64,000 nucleotides of DNA. Source: Datisca glomerata. Lineage: Eukaryota > Streptophyta > Magnoliopsida > Cucurbitales > Datiscaceae. This document shows, one piece after another, positions 22,912-34,347 of the stretch; within the stretch, counting starts at the first letter, position 1, and each line of letters starts with the position of its first letter. Both the position numbers and the translations under genes were made by a program. The DNA is taken from positions 1,916,756 through 1,980,755 of the forward strand of contig QANY01004032.1 in assembly GCA_003255025.1 (NCBI GenBank), written 5' to 3'. The notes under the pieces are model-generated. The model was not told where the DNA came from, made no database searches, and saw only the letters and a program-made list of their open reading frames with translations.

Positions 22912-23324
22912 TAAACAAGTATGAAGTATGAACCATGTCTCAGAATTTTTAAATGAGAGCAACCTTCTAGAGTAGCTATATGGATTTTGCTAGCTTCTAG
23001 TGTGGCCATGTTTGTCATTTGCTTCTCTTGTTGAGCCCGTTCTTCAGCCGGAGGATAGTAGTCAATTACTTCTTAACTGCTTGGCCTGCAGAGGTGCTCT
23101 TGTTGTGGTGAGGAAGCGCTTGTCGTTCCTTGAGATTTCTTTGCTTTTCCTCCTCTTCTGAAAGAGTGGGATCAGTTGCTTGTGATCTATCTGCAAATTG
23201 ACCTTAAATTCTCTTAGCTTAGCCTTGATGTTGCTTAACTTTTGTCGTTAATCTTCACAGTAGTACTACCTCTGTTTCTAGTTCTTAGGTTTCTAGTTTC
23301 TAGCTGTTTGCTCTTCTGAATTGT
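22701..23324 (+). repeat. Source segment of the copied LTR end plus flank
   Basis: Partner of 16316-16936 with few differences. It spans the end of the 3' LTR, TAAAC (22912-22916) and the adjacent flank. Confidence 0.85.
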
Positions 23325-25100
23325 TGTACTCGGTCAAACTTCCCATTGTATATCTGTTTTTCTTTGGTTACATATAACATATTTAGTTTTTAGACAAAAA
23401 AATTAAGGATTTTCTGTGTCAATGTAGCATTTTACTGGGGTCAAATAAATTATTGTTTATCCATTAGCAGTAAGCTTTTGCTTTATTTTGTACATAATTA
23501 AGCATCTCAGTCAATAAGTAAAACATAAATTATTTAGTAATAGTTTTTCCCAAATTTATGGGGACTTAGACTTGAGCTAAGAGCCTTCACTTAGAAAGGG
23601 CCCAAGTGATTTACATTTTGAACGTTTTACTTTTTAACATTTCTTATAATTTTTGGTGAGTCCAACTCATTTGTAAAAGGGTCAATATTTTTTTTACTTT
23701 TCTTAACTTTTAGATTTTAGGTGTTTTTATATAATAATTGTATCAAATAAACAACTTTTAAACATCGGTTTTTTTTACTTTGAAATAATATACAATACTT
23801 GGTGCCAAATCATCATTTATTTTGATTCTTACAGACTTTCACATTAGTTTAATTTGTAGTTTTTGATTAATTCTAACATCATTTTATTTAAAGAATGGTT
23901 TCCTAAATTTCAACTAAGGTGGTTTAATAGAATCAGCCTATCTCTTAATTGTAGGTAGATAATATTCTGTTATTGAGAAACATATTTTAGCTGGGTGTTA
24001 CTCCATTCCACCGTTTTATTCTATATGCGGTTTTTATGAAAATATACTGAAGAGTTTTTGCGATTATTCATTTGCTCCACTCCCGAATTTTTCTATACAC
24101 TATTTTCTAGAGAAAAGCTCTGAAGATTCATTTGAGATCCTGATAATTCGCCATTAGAGATTTAGATGGAAGGTTTGTTCTTTATTTGTTTTATAATTAA
24201 TGAATAATTACTCCATTAGATCGTTGCATGCTTCATTGTATCTTTGTTTTCTTAAATCAGAGGCTTATATCTAATCTGATGTTTTCTTTCAATGTCTTCT
24301 TCCTTGCTGCATGCATTCTCTGCAGTTTTTCATTGTATCTGATTTTTCTCATTCTGTTTAATTTGTTGTATGCTTCAAAACTGTGTACTCCATTATATCA
24401 GTTTTGGTGAAGAATTCAATTGAATGTATCTCTTCGTCTAGCTTTTCTCTTTTTTTCTGATGTCTATGTGTTCATCCCCTGTTTTTATCTCCCCGAGTTC
24501 TCTGTTTTATCGTATTTTTTTTATTGACCCGTATATGGTTAATGTGTCTAAGTTGCTGATTCACTTATAGTAGTATTTGTATAGTTGTATTTTTGTCATA
24601 TGTGAAATGGGTTTCGTAAATATTGCCCGATATATTATATTCGTTGTGTGTTTCTAATGCCAGTGTTACTGGATTTACTAACTCTTGTTAATTCTTTGAT
24701 TTACTAATTATAGTAACAATTTGATTTACTAATATTTCCTCAATAATTGATTAGTTTTCAACATATCAATTATGGTTAGATCAATAATCGTCAACCAATA
24801 GTCGAAAAAAAAAATTAATGTGAAACAGTAGTTGATGATTATTGATTAGTTGGACATTATATCAATTATTGAGGGGCTAGTAGTTAATCAAAGAATTACT
24901 ACTGTTTAATCAATATAAAGTAGAGAGTGGGAATGTGTTGATTTTCATTTAATTTTCATAATCATATATTTCAAGTATTCTAAAAATTTCAATTATTATT
25001 TTATATGATTGAATATGGGATGATGAAAAGTGTTATGTTAATTTTTTATCTAAAATATCATTAATTACTATGACTTTTTTGAGTTAGTTGATGTTCTTAA
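23325..25100. other. AT-rich stretch without recognised features
   Basis: No credible coding trace. The part from about 24000 to 24500 has pyrimidine-rich, untranslated-leader-like composition and could be the 5' region of the Mutator-like relic that follows. That is a guess. Confidence 0.3.
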
Positions 25101-25870
25101 GTGGATTTGGATGTTGATGATGGACAATATCAGTTTGAAATTGTAGTCAACTTACAATTTAGCCTTCCTTTACAATTGTTGAAATTAAAAACGATCAAGA
25201 TGCTCAATGATACGTTTCTTTGGTTAAGAGTGAGAATGGTCTTAGTTGTCTACTTATTATTAGTAGTAAATTCAATAAAAATGTTTGTTTAGAGATGGAA
25301 AACTATTTATTGTATGAGGTTGGTCAATCTTCCTCAATTAGGTACAATGATCTTCAGGATGATGGCATGTTCATTTGTGTTAGTTGACTTGGAGAATATT
25401 TCTAATATTTTTTACAATTAAAAAACAAGGAATAAGTATGAGTTAAAATGGCTTGCCTACGATTGCATTGAAAGGGAACTTTGAATTTAAGATTGAAATG
25501 TCTAATTTTGAAAGAATGAATGTGCAGTGTGTTGATGATGATTGTAAATGCTTATACGGGATTCTTCATATAGAGGTGGTGAGCTTTAGATCGTTCGGGA
25601 ATATATTAAAGAACACAGTTGTTCATTAGACATCATATAAGGTGATCATCGTCAAACAATGTCTAATATTGTTAGTCAATGCATTAAAGGTAAATATAAA
25701 AATGATGTACGAGATCGTACTGCTTCCAAAAGCATAATTGATCATATACGTTTGAAGCATGGTGTTACCATTAGTTATTATAAGGCGTGAAGAGTGAAGC
25801 AAACTTCTTTGGATTTACATCGCGGGACTCCTGAAGAATCTACGCAAAATTACCATCATATTATAATGCA
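25101..25870 (+). pseudogene. Mutator-like (MuDR/MULE) transposase relic
   Basis: Plus-strand frames give KGNFEFKIEMSNFERMNVQC with C-x4-C (QCVDDDCKC). They continue with REYIKEHSCSL, VSQCIKGKYKNDVRDRTAS, IIDHIRLKHGVTISYYKA and GTPEESTQNYHHI. This order is that of the N-terminal DNA-binding and start-of-transposase regions of plant MULE proteins. The DDE core is not seen: the match fades at about 25870. A stop replaces tryptophan in SYYKA-stop-R. No terminal inverted repeats were identified. Confidence 0.7.
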
Positions 25871-26099
25871 TTAACAGAAAAGAAAAACTTGGGCATGTCA
25901 TCTTTTAGTATATCAGTGATTGATCATTTAAATTATTTTTAAATTTTGTTTATAACAAGGCCAATATATTAGATAAAAGGAAAGAACCAAACAAGGCAAA
26001 ACCACCCACTCAAGGGGGATTCTCAAGAAAATGAGGAGGGAGATTTCACTTAACTAAGATACTCCTATTAACAGGGGAATCAGGGATAGGGAATAACTC

Positions 26100-26480
26100 C
26101 ACAGCCTATCCCTAACAGAGTTGATCATGTATCTTAAAATTCAGATCCTCTCACTAATGTTACCCTAAAAAATCCCAGTATTTCTTTCAATCCAAAATTA
26201 TAAACAAAAGAATTGAAAGCAATTTTCAAAATAAGGATTCTAAGGTCCTTTTTTTTAAATGGGATGAGCTAACCACTCAATGTTTCGATCCCACCTAGAG
26301 CATGGACAAGTGAGATCATAAGATTGGGTGATGGCATTCCACACATTAAAAGAAAAGGAACGTTAAAAAAATAGGTGGTTCCTGCTCTTAATGTGGGTAG
26401 TGCATAACATGCAATCTGGGTTAACATTTATGTCCTAGCCAACCATCTTGTCTTTAGTGGTGAGCCTATCCCTGCAAATA
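26100..26480 (-). pseudogene. LINE C-terminal zinc-binding (zf-RVT) relic
   Basis: The minus strand reads CMLCTTHIKSRNHLFF followed by NVWNAITQSYDL, like the zinc-binding domain after plant LINE reverse transcriptases (C-x2-C ... H-LFF ... VW). It is cut on the left of the Copia element 2 LTR. There is no other LINE part nearby. Confidence 0.5.
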
Positions 26481-26549
26481 AGCCAACTAATGAAATTGTG
26501 TTTAGAAATATTGCAGGAGAACCATACAATATCACCTCAAGGAACAATC

Positions 26550-28667
26550 TGTTGATCGTCGCAGCGGAAGCGTGTGGCGCGTGGTCATTATAAAAATTAA
26601 ATTTCAAATAAAAATCAAATCTTTTAATAAAATAAAATCCTCCAACACTACAATAACAAAAAAAAACTTTTTATCGAAAACTGATTTTAATCAAACAAGA
26701 TTCATTATATATTTATATATTAAATTGACATACAAGGTTAGGAATTATATACCTCTTGCAGTCTAAATCAAGCGTCTTCGTGAAACCAATCGATTCTCCG
26801 TTCCCACGAAATTATTTTAACGATCAGCAGACTCCGAGATCCACACTAAGATCTTTCAAGTCAATCCTCAAAGCACTAGGACTTGTGTGGGCACGTAGAA
26901 TATAACAAAGACACTTTTCAGTCTCTAGATGCATTCAACACATGAGATCTAGAGATTTTACTGAGAAATACTTTTGTGAGACAATTATCTAAAAGAACGT
27001 GACGATGATTCTTTTAGAGATTTGATTAACTCTTAGTCGTAGAAAACTCACTCCCTGAAAATTGTGTTCTTCTCTCAACTCTTGATTGATGAACTAATTC
27101 TGTTATTCAACTAATTGATTGAATTGATTGAACTAATTCATTATCTTAGGTCATCTGAATAATATCTGTATATTTTTCTTGATAATGGTGTATCAGATAT
27201 TTTAGAATAATTGAAATAAAATTTAATTATACTATTACCAAAACCGTGGGACCCACTATTATTGTGCATAATTACAGTGTCACATGGCGCTGCAGTAGTC
27301 CATGTCAAACTCTGATACACAATCAGTGATCTACAAGTGGTAATTACTGCATATTAAATATTTATTTTAATCAAATTAAATATCTAGATATTTGTTAATT
27401 CAAAATTAATATATTTGATTATCCATATCAACTAAATTATCTATTATTTCATAAATAACAGGTTTAGTTAATCCAAATTATTATCTAATAATAATTAATT
27501 ATCTAATTTTATAAATTAGACATTTTGTCTCACTTATCAATATTTAAAAATTGATAATTATATATATATATAGTAATTCCAACAATTATATTTATATACA
27601 TAAATAATTCAATTAATTAATTAATTATTAATTAATTAATCATAAATAATTATCTTATAATTATGTACTTGCCGCAAAATAAAAATTTATTTGCAAGTAA
27701 GTCATTTTCTCTTGTCCTAAAATATACACACCCTAGACTGCATAGTACAGAATTGACTTGGGGACCATGGACCTATAATCCTAAGCTCCAATAAACTAGA
27801 TTTTTAATTAAACTTTTTAATTAAATAATCTTATTTATTAATTCTATTATACTCCACTACAAATATGGAATTGTACTCTTAGAGATTACAGATTATATTT
27901 ACAGAATATTCTCAGGTAGTCCACTGATATAATCATTTCATATAGTTTTATCCTCTAATTATTGGTTCGTTAATTAGAACTGGTCAAAATTATCATTTTA
28001 CCCTTCTAATTATCTCTTAATCCTTAAGTACCATTAATCCACTAGTGAATGACTAATTTATAATCTTATTATAAATTTGAGCTCAATAACCATTCAGTTT
28101 TTGAATTAACACTTAAAAGAATCAATATACGATCCGTTAAGAAAGCTTAGATTCTAAATCTTGTAAGATCATGTTCTCAGTCATTCATATCACTGAACCT
28201 CCAAAACAAAGGTCACCAACCTGTTTTCCAAACAAACATTAACGAGTGAATAAAAAAATCCAGTAGACATGCATAGAAGTTCATAACTACTCAGGATTCA
28301 GACTGATCTACATATGATCATCGAATTAATGTGTAAAATCTTTATGATAAACGGCACGTTTATAAAGATAATAATTCACATCGGTCCAATAACATATAAT
28401 CTCATTATATAAATCACATTCACTAAGATATATATCCATATCAACGATCTGGATCTAGATCACATACATTCATAATACTCAGTGAACGGTACTAGCAACC
28501 ATTCATTAAAAATTTCATACTACTTTAATATGTTAGTGATAATTTTATTCATTATTTATGATCTTAATCTTCTTCTCGTACTAATATAAGATCATAGTCT
28601 CATTAATGAATATGAAATTTTTAGATATTATATAAATTATTCAACAATAATTTAAAAGAATAATTAT
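26550..28667 (-). repeat. Copia element 2, 3' LTR (minus strand)
   Basis: On the plus strand it starts TGTTGATCGTCGCAGCGG. Its other end, preserved only in the duplicated copy (30955), is CCTCCAACA, giving a TGTTG...CAACA unit of about 2.1 kb. The boundary bases are lost here by a deletion of about 75 bp relative to the copy at 30930-31005. It contains no frames. Confidence 0.7.
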
Positions 28668-28679
28668 ATACGCACGTGA

Positions 28680-29400
28680 CCCTCAAATGACTTCGCAGGA
28701 AGTGTCTTTGTAAAAGGATCAGTCAGGTTTTGTTCTGACGCTATCTTCATAACAGTCACATCCCCTCGATGCACGATCTCTCACAAGAAGATATTTCTTA
28801 TCTAAGTGTTTGCCCCTCTTGTGACTCCTCAGTTCCTTGAAATTTTCTACCACCCATTGTTGTCACAGTACAGGATCAGTAGTTTGTCCATATCTGAAAC
28901 TATTTCCAAATCAGTATAGAACTTTCTAAGCCATACCACTTCTTTCACAACTTCACAAGCCGCTATATATTCGATGTCCATAGTGGAATCTGCAATGCTG
29001 GATTGTCTAATACATCTCCATACTACAGCTCATCCACCTAGGGTGAATATTGATCCAGATATGGACTTTCGATTGTCTCTGTCTGATTGAAAATCAAAAT
29101 CAGTATATCTAGTGGGGTACAGGCTTCCACCTGAATAAACATTCATATAGTTTCTCGTTCTCATAAAATACTTGAGAATGTGCTTTACTTCAATCCAATT
29201 ATCCAAACCTGGATTCAATTGATAATGACTGACAATTCTCACTACATAACAGATGTCCGGGCACGTACACAATATGTTATACATGAGCTTTCAATTGTTG
29301 AAGCATAGAGAACCTTTCCCAAATCTTCTTCCTCCCGATGTGTCTTATGACATTGTTCCTTGGAGAGGACATTTCCATGTATGGTTGGTAGTTGACCTTT
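28680..29400 (-). pseudogene. Copia element 2 polymerase 3' end, unit A
   Basis: On the minus strand, VLYASTIES then (after a shift) MYNILCTCPDICYVVRIVSH, WIEVKHILKYFMRTRNYM, YTDFDFQSDRDNRKSISGSI and, further on, the RNase H tail leading to DPFTKTLPAKSF. This is the reverse transcriptase C-terminus and RNase H of a Copia element. Everything upstream of it is missing, because the match is joined directly to Tat-like integrase near 29400. Confidence 0.82.
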
Positions 29401-29404
29401 ATTA

Positions 29405-30265
29405 GAATTATCTATAGAGAATTGAACATCATTGGTCCCATCACACCAAAAGCCTCAAATGGGCATTGTTTCATTTTAATCTCTATAGATTAAATTATCA
29501 AATGGGTGGAGGCGAGTTCTTATTCGAGTGTAACCAGAAGTGAGGTTGTTAAGTTCATTAAAAATGAAATAATTTACCGATATGGTCTACCTGAAAGGAT
29601 CATCATAGATAATGGGATAAATTTAAATAACAAGATGATGGAAGAATTATGTGAGTAGTTCAAAATTAAGCATCATAATTCATCTCCTTATCGTCCGAAG
29701 ATGAACGGAGCAGTGAAAGTAGCCAATAAGAACATAAAAAAGATCATAGAGAAGATGACGGAGGTTTTTAAGGATTGACATGAGATGCTCCCGTTTGCAC
29801 TACATTGGTACCACACATCAGTTTGAACATCAACTGGGGAAACGTCATTCTCTTTGATATATGGCATGGAAGCGGTCCTACCAATTGAGATAGACATTAC
29901 CTCTCTTAGAGTCTTAATGGAGGCAAAATTAGAAGAAGCAGAGTGTGTACAAATACGATATGAGTAATTGAATTTCATCGAGGAAAAAAATTTGACTGCA
30001 TTATGTAGAGGACAATTATACCAAAGAAAAATTATGCAAGCATATGAGAAAAAGTTACATCCCTGATGTTTCCGAGAAGGAGATTTTTTTGAAAAAGATA
30101 CTCTCATATCAAAAAGATTATCATGGGACATGGACCCCAAATTATGAAGGACCATTCGTAGTCAAGAATGCATTCTCGGGAGGAGCTCTCATTCTAACAA
30201 ACATGAATGGAGATGATTTACCGCACGCAGATGATTCAGATGCAGTCAAGAAGTACTTTGTTTGA
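29405..30265 (+). pseudogene. Tat-like integrase, unit A
   Basis: Starts at NIIGPITPKASNGH, where the first catalytic aspartate is asparagine, then WVEASSYSSVTRSEVVKFI and RYGLPERIIIDNG (second aspartate kept). The segment HHNSSPYRPKMNGAVKVANK has lysine for the third catalytic residue, glutamate. The C-terminal part follows (SLIYGMEAVLPIEI, EEAECVQIRYE, then WTPNYEGPFVVKNAFSGGAL). The family matches the Tat element at 11-16 kb. Several stops are present. Confidence 0.85.
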
Positions 30266-30286
30266 CCGCTCTAAGTATGGGAAAAA

Positions 30287-30287
30287 N
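30287..30287. other. Ambiguous base N at duplication junction
   Basis: A single N separates units A and B. Where unit B ends (32624) the same GGGAAAAA continues into TGAAGTTGGG. The N therefore marks either a join made during assembly or an unresolved base. Confidence 0.9.
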
Positions 30288-30969
30288 ACCATTAATCCAC
30301 TAGTGAATGACTAATTTATAATTTTATTATAAATTTGAGCTCAATAACCATTCAGTTTTTGAATTAACACTTAAGAGAATCTATATACGATCCGTTACGA
30401 AAGCTTAGATTTTAAATCATGTAAGATCATGTTCACAGTCATCCATATTACTGAATCTCCAAAACAAAGGTCACCAACCTGTTTTCCAAACAAACATTGA
30501 CGAGTGAATCAAAAAATCCAGTAGACATGCATAGAAGTTCATTACTACTCAGGATTCAGACTGATCTACATATGATCATCGAATTAATGAGTATAAAATC
30601 TTTATGATAAACGGCACGTTGATAAAGATAATAATTCACATCGGTCCAATAACATATAATCTCATTATATAAATCACATTCACTAAGATATATATCCATA
30701 TCAACGATCTAGATCTAGATCACATACATTTATAATGCTCAGTGAACGGTACTAGCAACCATTCATTAAAAATTTCATACTACTTTAATATGTTAGTGAC
30801 AATTTTATTCATTATCTGTGATCTTAATCTTCTTCTCGTACTAATATAAGATTATAGTCTCATTAATGAATATGAAATTTTTAGATATTATATAAATTAT
30901 TCAACAATACTTTAAAAGAATAATTATACATGTTTTGAGGGTATAACCTCCAACAATCTCTCACTTTCC

Positions 30970-31710
30970 CTAAAGTAAATATTTCATTTCTCTCAATCTC
31001 ATGTTACGCACATGACCCTCAAATGACTTCGCAGGAAGTGTCTTTGTAAAAGGATCAGTCAGGTTTTGTTCCGACGCTATCTTCATAACAATCACATCCC
31101 ATCGATGCACGATCTCTCTCACAAGAAGATATTTCTTATCTAAGTGTTTGCCCCTCTTGTGACTCCTCAGTTCCTTGAAATTTTCTACCACCCATTGTTG
31201 TCACAGTACAGGATCAGTAGTTTGTCCATATCTGAAACTATTTCCAAATCAGTATAGAACTTTCTAAGCCATACCACTTCTTTCACAACTTCACAAGCCG
31301 CTATATATTCGATGTCCATAGTGGAATCTGCAATGCTGGATTGTCTAATACATCTCCATACTACAGCTCATCCACCTAGGGTGAATATTGATCCAGATAT
31401 GGACTTTCGATTGTCTCTGTCTGATTGAAAATCAAAATCAGTATATCTAGTGGGGTACAGGCTTCCACCTGAATAAACATTCATATAGTTTCTCGTTCTC
31501 ATAAAATACTTGAGAATGTGCTTTACTTCAATCCAATTATCCAAACCTGGATTCAATTGATAATGACTGACAATTCTCACTACATAACAGATGTCCGGGC
31601 ACGTACACAATATGTTATACATGAGCTTTCAATTGTTGAAGCATAGAGAACCTTTCCCAAATCTTCTTCCTCCCGATGTGTCTTATGACATTGTTCCTTG
31701 GAGAGGACAT
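30970..31710 (-). pseudogene. Copia element 2 polymerase 3' end, unit B
   Basis: The same content as unit A, with the RNase H tail in one frame (30970-31191: LVREIVHRWDVIVMKIASEQ, then DPFTKTLPAKSFEGH). The frame 31368-31622 is identical to that of unit A. Confidence 0.82.
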
Positions 31711-31776
31711 TTCCATGTATGGTTGGTAGTTGACCTTTATTAGAATTATCTATAGAGAATTGAACATCATTGGTCC

Positions 31777-32603
31777 CATCACACCAAAAGCCTCAAATGG
31801 GCATTGTTTCATTTTAATCTCTATAGATTAAATTATCAAATGGGTGGAGGCGAGTTCTTATTCGAGTGTAACCAGAAGTGAGGTTGTTAAGTTCATTAAA
31901 AATGAAATAATTTACCGATATGGTCTACCTGAAAGGATCATCATAGATAATGGGATAAATTTAAATAACAAGATGATGGAAGAATTATGTGAGTAGTTCA
32001 AAATTAAGCATCATAATTCATCTCCTTATCGTCCGAAGATGAACGGAGCAGTGAAAGTAGCCAATAAGAACATAAAAAAGATCATAGAGAAGATGACGGA
32101 GGTTTTTAAGGATTGACATGAGATGCTCCCGTTTGCACTACATTGGTACCACACATCAGTTTGAACATCAACTGGGGAAACGTCATTCTCTTTGATATAT
32201 GGCATGGAAGCGGTCCTACCAATTGAGATAGACATTACCTCTCTTAGAGTCTTAATGGAGGCAAAATTAGAAGAAGCAGAGTGTGTACAAATACGATATG
32301 AGTAATTGAATTTCATCGAGGAAAAAAATTTGACTGCATTATGTAGAGGACAATTATACCAAAGAAAAATTATGCAAGCATATGAGAAAAAGTTACATCC
32401 CTGATGTTTCCGAGAAGGAGATTTTTTTGAAAAAGATACTCTCATATCAAAAAGATTATCATGGGACATGGACCCCAAATTATGAAGGACCATTCGTAGT
32501 CAAGAATGCATTCTCGGGAGGAGCTCTCATTCTAACAAACATGAATGGAGATGATTTACCGCACGCAGATGATTCAGATGCAGTCAAGAAGTACTTTGTT
32601 TGA
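31777..32603 (+). pseudogene. Tat-like integrase, unit B
   Basis: Identical in reading to 29405-30265, with the same stops and the same changes at two catalytic positions. It continues without interruption into the 3' part of the Tat-like element, so this copy is the one in its original place. Confidence 0.85.
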
Positions 32604-32624
32604 CCGCTCTAAGTATGGGAAAAA

Positions 32625-33435
32625 TGAAGTTGGGAAAAAAAATATTTTCAAAGAGAGCCGTCCCGAATACTAGAGAAATTTTTATTCCATAATTTTTCCA
32701 ATTATTTGTAAACACTGTTCATCATCAATGAAGAGTCTTTTTTCAATTGACAAATACATATACCCCATCTTCTCGTTATTTTCATTATTTCTTATCCATC
32801 TTAATTCTAAAATATCATTAATTACTCTTGAAATAACTCAAAATCATAAACTTGGTTAGGTGAAAGCCAATTGAAAAAAGAAAAGAATAGGAACTAAGAA
32901 AGGCGGTCTGAGTGCGAGGTGAAATCTGAAAAGTCACCACGAGAAAAGTCAATATGCGCATGATAAAAGCTAAAACACGATTGGAGGATTGCACAATTAG
33001 AAGTGCAAAAAAGAAGCAAAATATGAAGAAGTTATTCACCACTGACATGGAGCTGATTATTGGGGCATAAAATAATAAATAAGGATGTATCATTTTTTTG
33101 AAAGTATGCTCGATACTTCATTGCAAGTCTATGATTCTAAGTCAAGCGATTGTTTTAAAGGGTGGTGGATATGACCACAAATCGTCAAATAATTTTCTTA
33201 TAAATATTCACAATCATGCATAGCATGCATGCATTCAAAATCAGTACTTTGCATTTGTATTCAAGAATCACAATGTATAGACACGCATCATATTGATCTG
33301 TTTTGATCTCATTCAAGTGGATGAATAATTTCAGGATATTTTTCCAAAATCCACACATGACTTCTCAACATTTAAAGCATGCATTAGTCTAGCTCTAGCT
33401 ACCATATGAAGCTTGTATAAATCAGATCAAACACT
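32625..33435 (+). other. Tat-like 3' untranslated region, unique part
   Basis: Follows the integrase stop. No frame of substance on either strand. Leads into the tandem repeats. Confidence 0.5.
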
Positions 33436-33439
33436 TCAT

Positions 33440-33915
33440 TTTTTCAGATTAAATTGAACTCGAATTGATTTGAGGTCGAAGTCTGTGTCTATCGAGGTCC
33501 GTTAATATTCAAATATATATGACTAAATCAAACTCGAATTGATTCGAGGTCAAAGCCTGTGACTAACCAGGTCCGTTTTCCTTCGATTATCTCTGGTTAA
33601 ATCAAACCGAATTAAGTCGAGCTCGAATTCTGTGTCTAACCAGGTCCGTTTTCCTTTCAAATATATCGGTAAAATCAAACCTGCATTGAGTCGAGGTTGA
33701 AGCATGCGTCTATCCAGGTCTTTTTCCTTTCATTTATCTCAGTTAAATCAAATTCAAATTGAGTCGAGGTCAAAGCCAGTGTGTATGAGGTCCATTTCTT
33801 TTCAAATGCCTATGGTTAAATCGAACCCGAATAAAGTCAAGGCCGAAACCTATGTCTATCCAGGTCCATTTCATATATCTGTCATTCTTAAAGCCCGGAT
33901 CAGTCGAGGTTCTAT
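33440..33915 (+). repeat. 73-bp tandem repeat array, about six copies
   Basis: A motif of the form AAATCAAAC..GAATTGA.TCGAGGTC, then a spacer with CCAGGTCC, recurs with the GAGGTC core at about 33472, 33545, 33618, 33691, 33764 and 33837. Spacing is 73-74 bases, with a partial unit at 33903. Units differ by many substitutions. It lies in the 3' untranslated region of the Tat-like element, a place known in this lineage for tandem repeats. Confidence 0.85.
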
Positions 33916-33998
33916 TTTCCTTATCCATATAATCTTTCTCATACCAATCAAAATACTTACTATAGTTTTGTACACCTTCTAAGTTTAGAAGCGTGAAC

Positions 33999-34008
33999 AA
34001 AGGGGGCC
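33999..34008 (+). other. Tat-like polypurine tract
   Basis: AAAGGGGGCC three bases before the 3' LTR start. Confidence 0.7.
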
Positions 34009-34195
34009 AACTATAGATACCGTATTTTGTCCGACCCAATATTTTGAAAATATGTAATTTATACTAGTTTAAGACTATGTATATGATTTGAAAAATAGCA
34101 CATAAACTAAAAATGAAAAAAGAATTGTCCAAAGACTACAAAAAATAAAAAAGACTAAAAAAACTAAAAATAAAAAGTGAAACCCTAAGTTTTTC

Positions 34196-34204
34196 TATAA
34201 ATAG
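34196..34204 (+). promoter_or_regulatory. TATA box of 3' LTR
   Basis: TATAAATAG, at the same place as in the 5' LTR. Confidence 0.5.
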
Positions 34205-34302
34205 AGGGAGATCTTACTTGAAAGGAGGATTGGAGAGGGAGAAAGAGAGAGGATTTTAGAGAGAGAACGAGAGGTCTTGAGAAAATAGGAGAGACATTTT
34301 AA

Positions 34303-34303
34303 A

Positions 34304-34346
<43 letters not shown>
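34303..34346. repeat. GA microsatellite
   Basis: A run of GA dinucleotides with one AA interruption, expanded compared with the 5' LTR (about 8308-8325). Confidence 0.9.

Positions 34347-34347
<1 letters not shown>

Larger units (their letters stand above)
28030..30286. repeat. Large tandem duplication, unit A
   Basis: It repeats as 30288-32624. The last 1.5 kb (from about 28788) reads identically in both units, while the first 0.75 kb shows scattered substitutions, a 2-bp difference and a 75-bp deletion in unit A. Unit A ends exactly at GGGAAAAA before an N. Confidence 0.92.
30288..32624. repeat. Large tandem duplication, unit B
   Basis: Second copy of 28030-30286. It begins at ACCATTAATCC, inside the Copia element 2 LTR, so the LTR part is truncated (30288-30955). 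It keeps the LTR end and the polypurine-like GTGAGAGAT that unit A lacks. Confidence 0.92.

Noticed and set aside
29688..30155. 155-residue minus-strand frame, repeated at 32026-32493
   Set aside because: It is the reverse complement of the Tat integrase relic. The plus-strand protein match is clear, so this frame is a shadow.
33440..33915. CRISPR-like array
   Set aside because: Repeats are contiguous 73-bp units with no unique spacers, located in a retrotransposon 3' region of a plant genome.
33704..34039. Overlapping frames on both strands
   Set aside because: They run through the 73-bp tandem repeats and into the LTR; no protein similarity.
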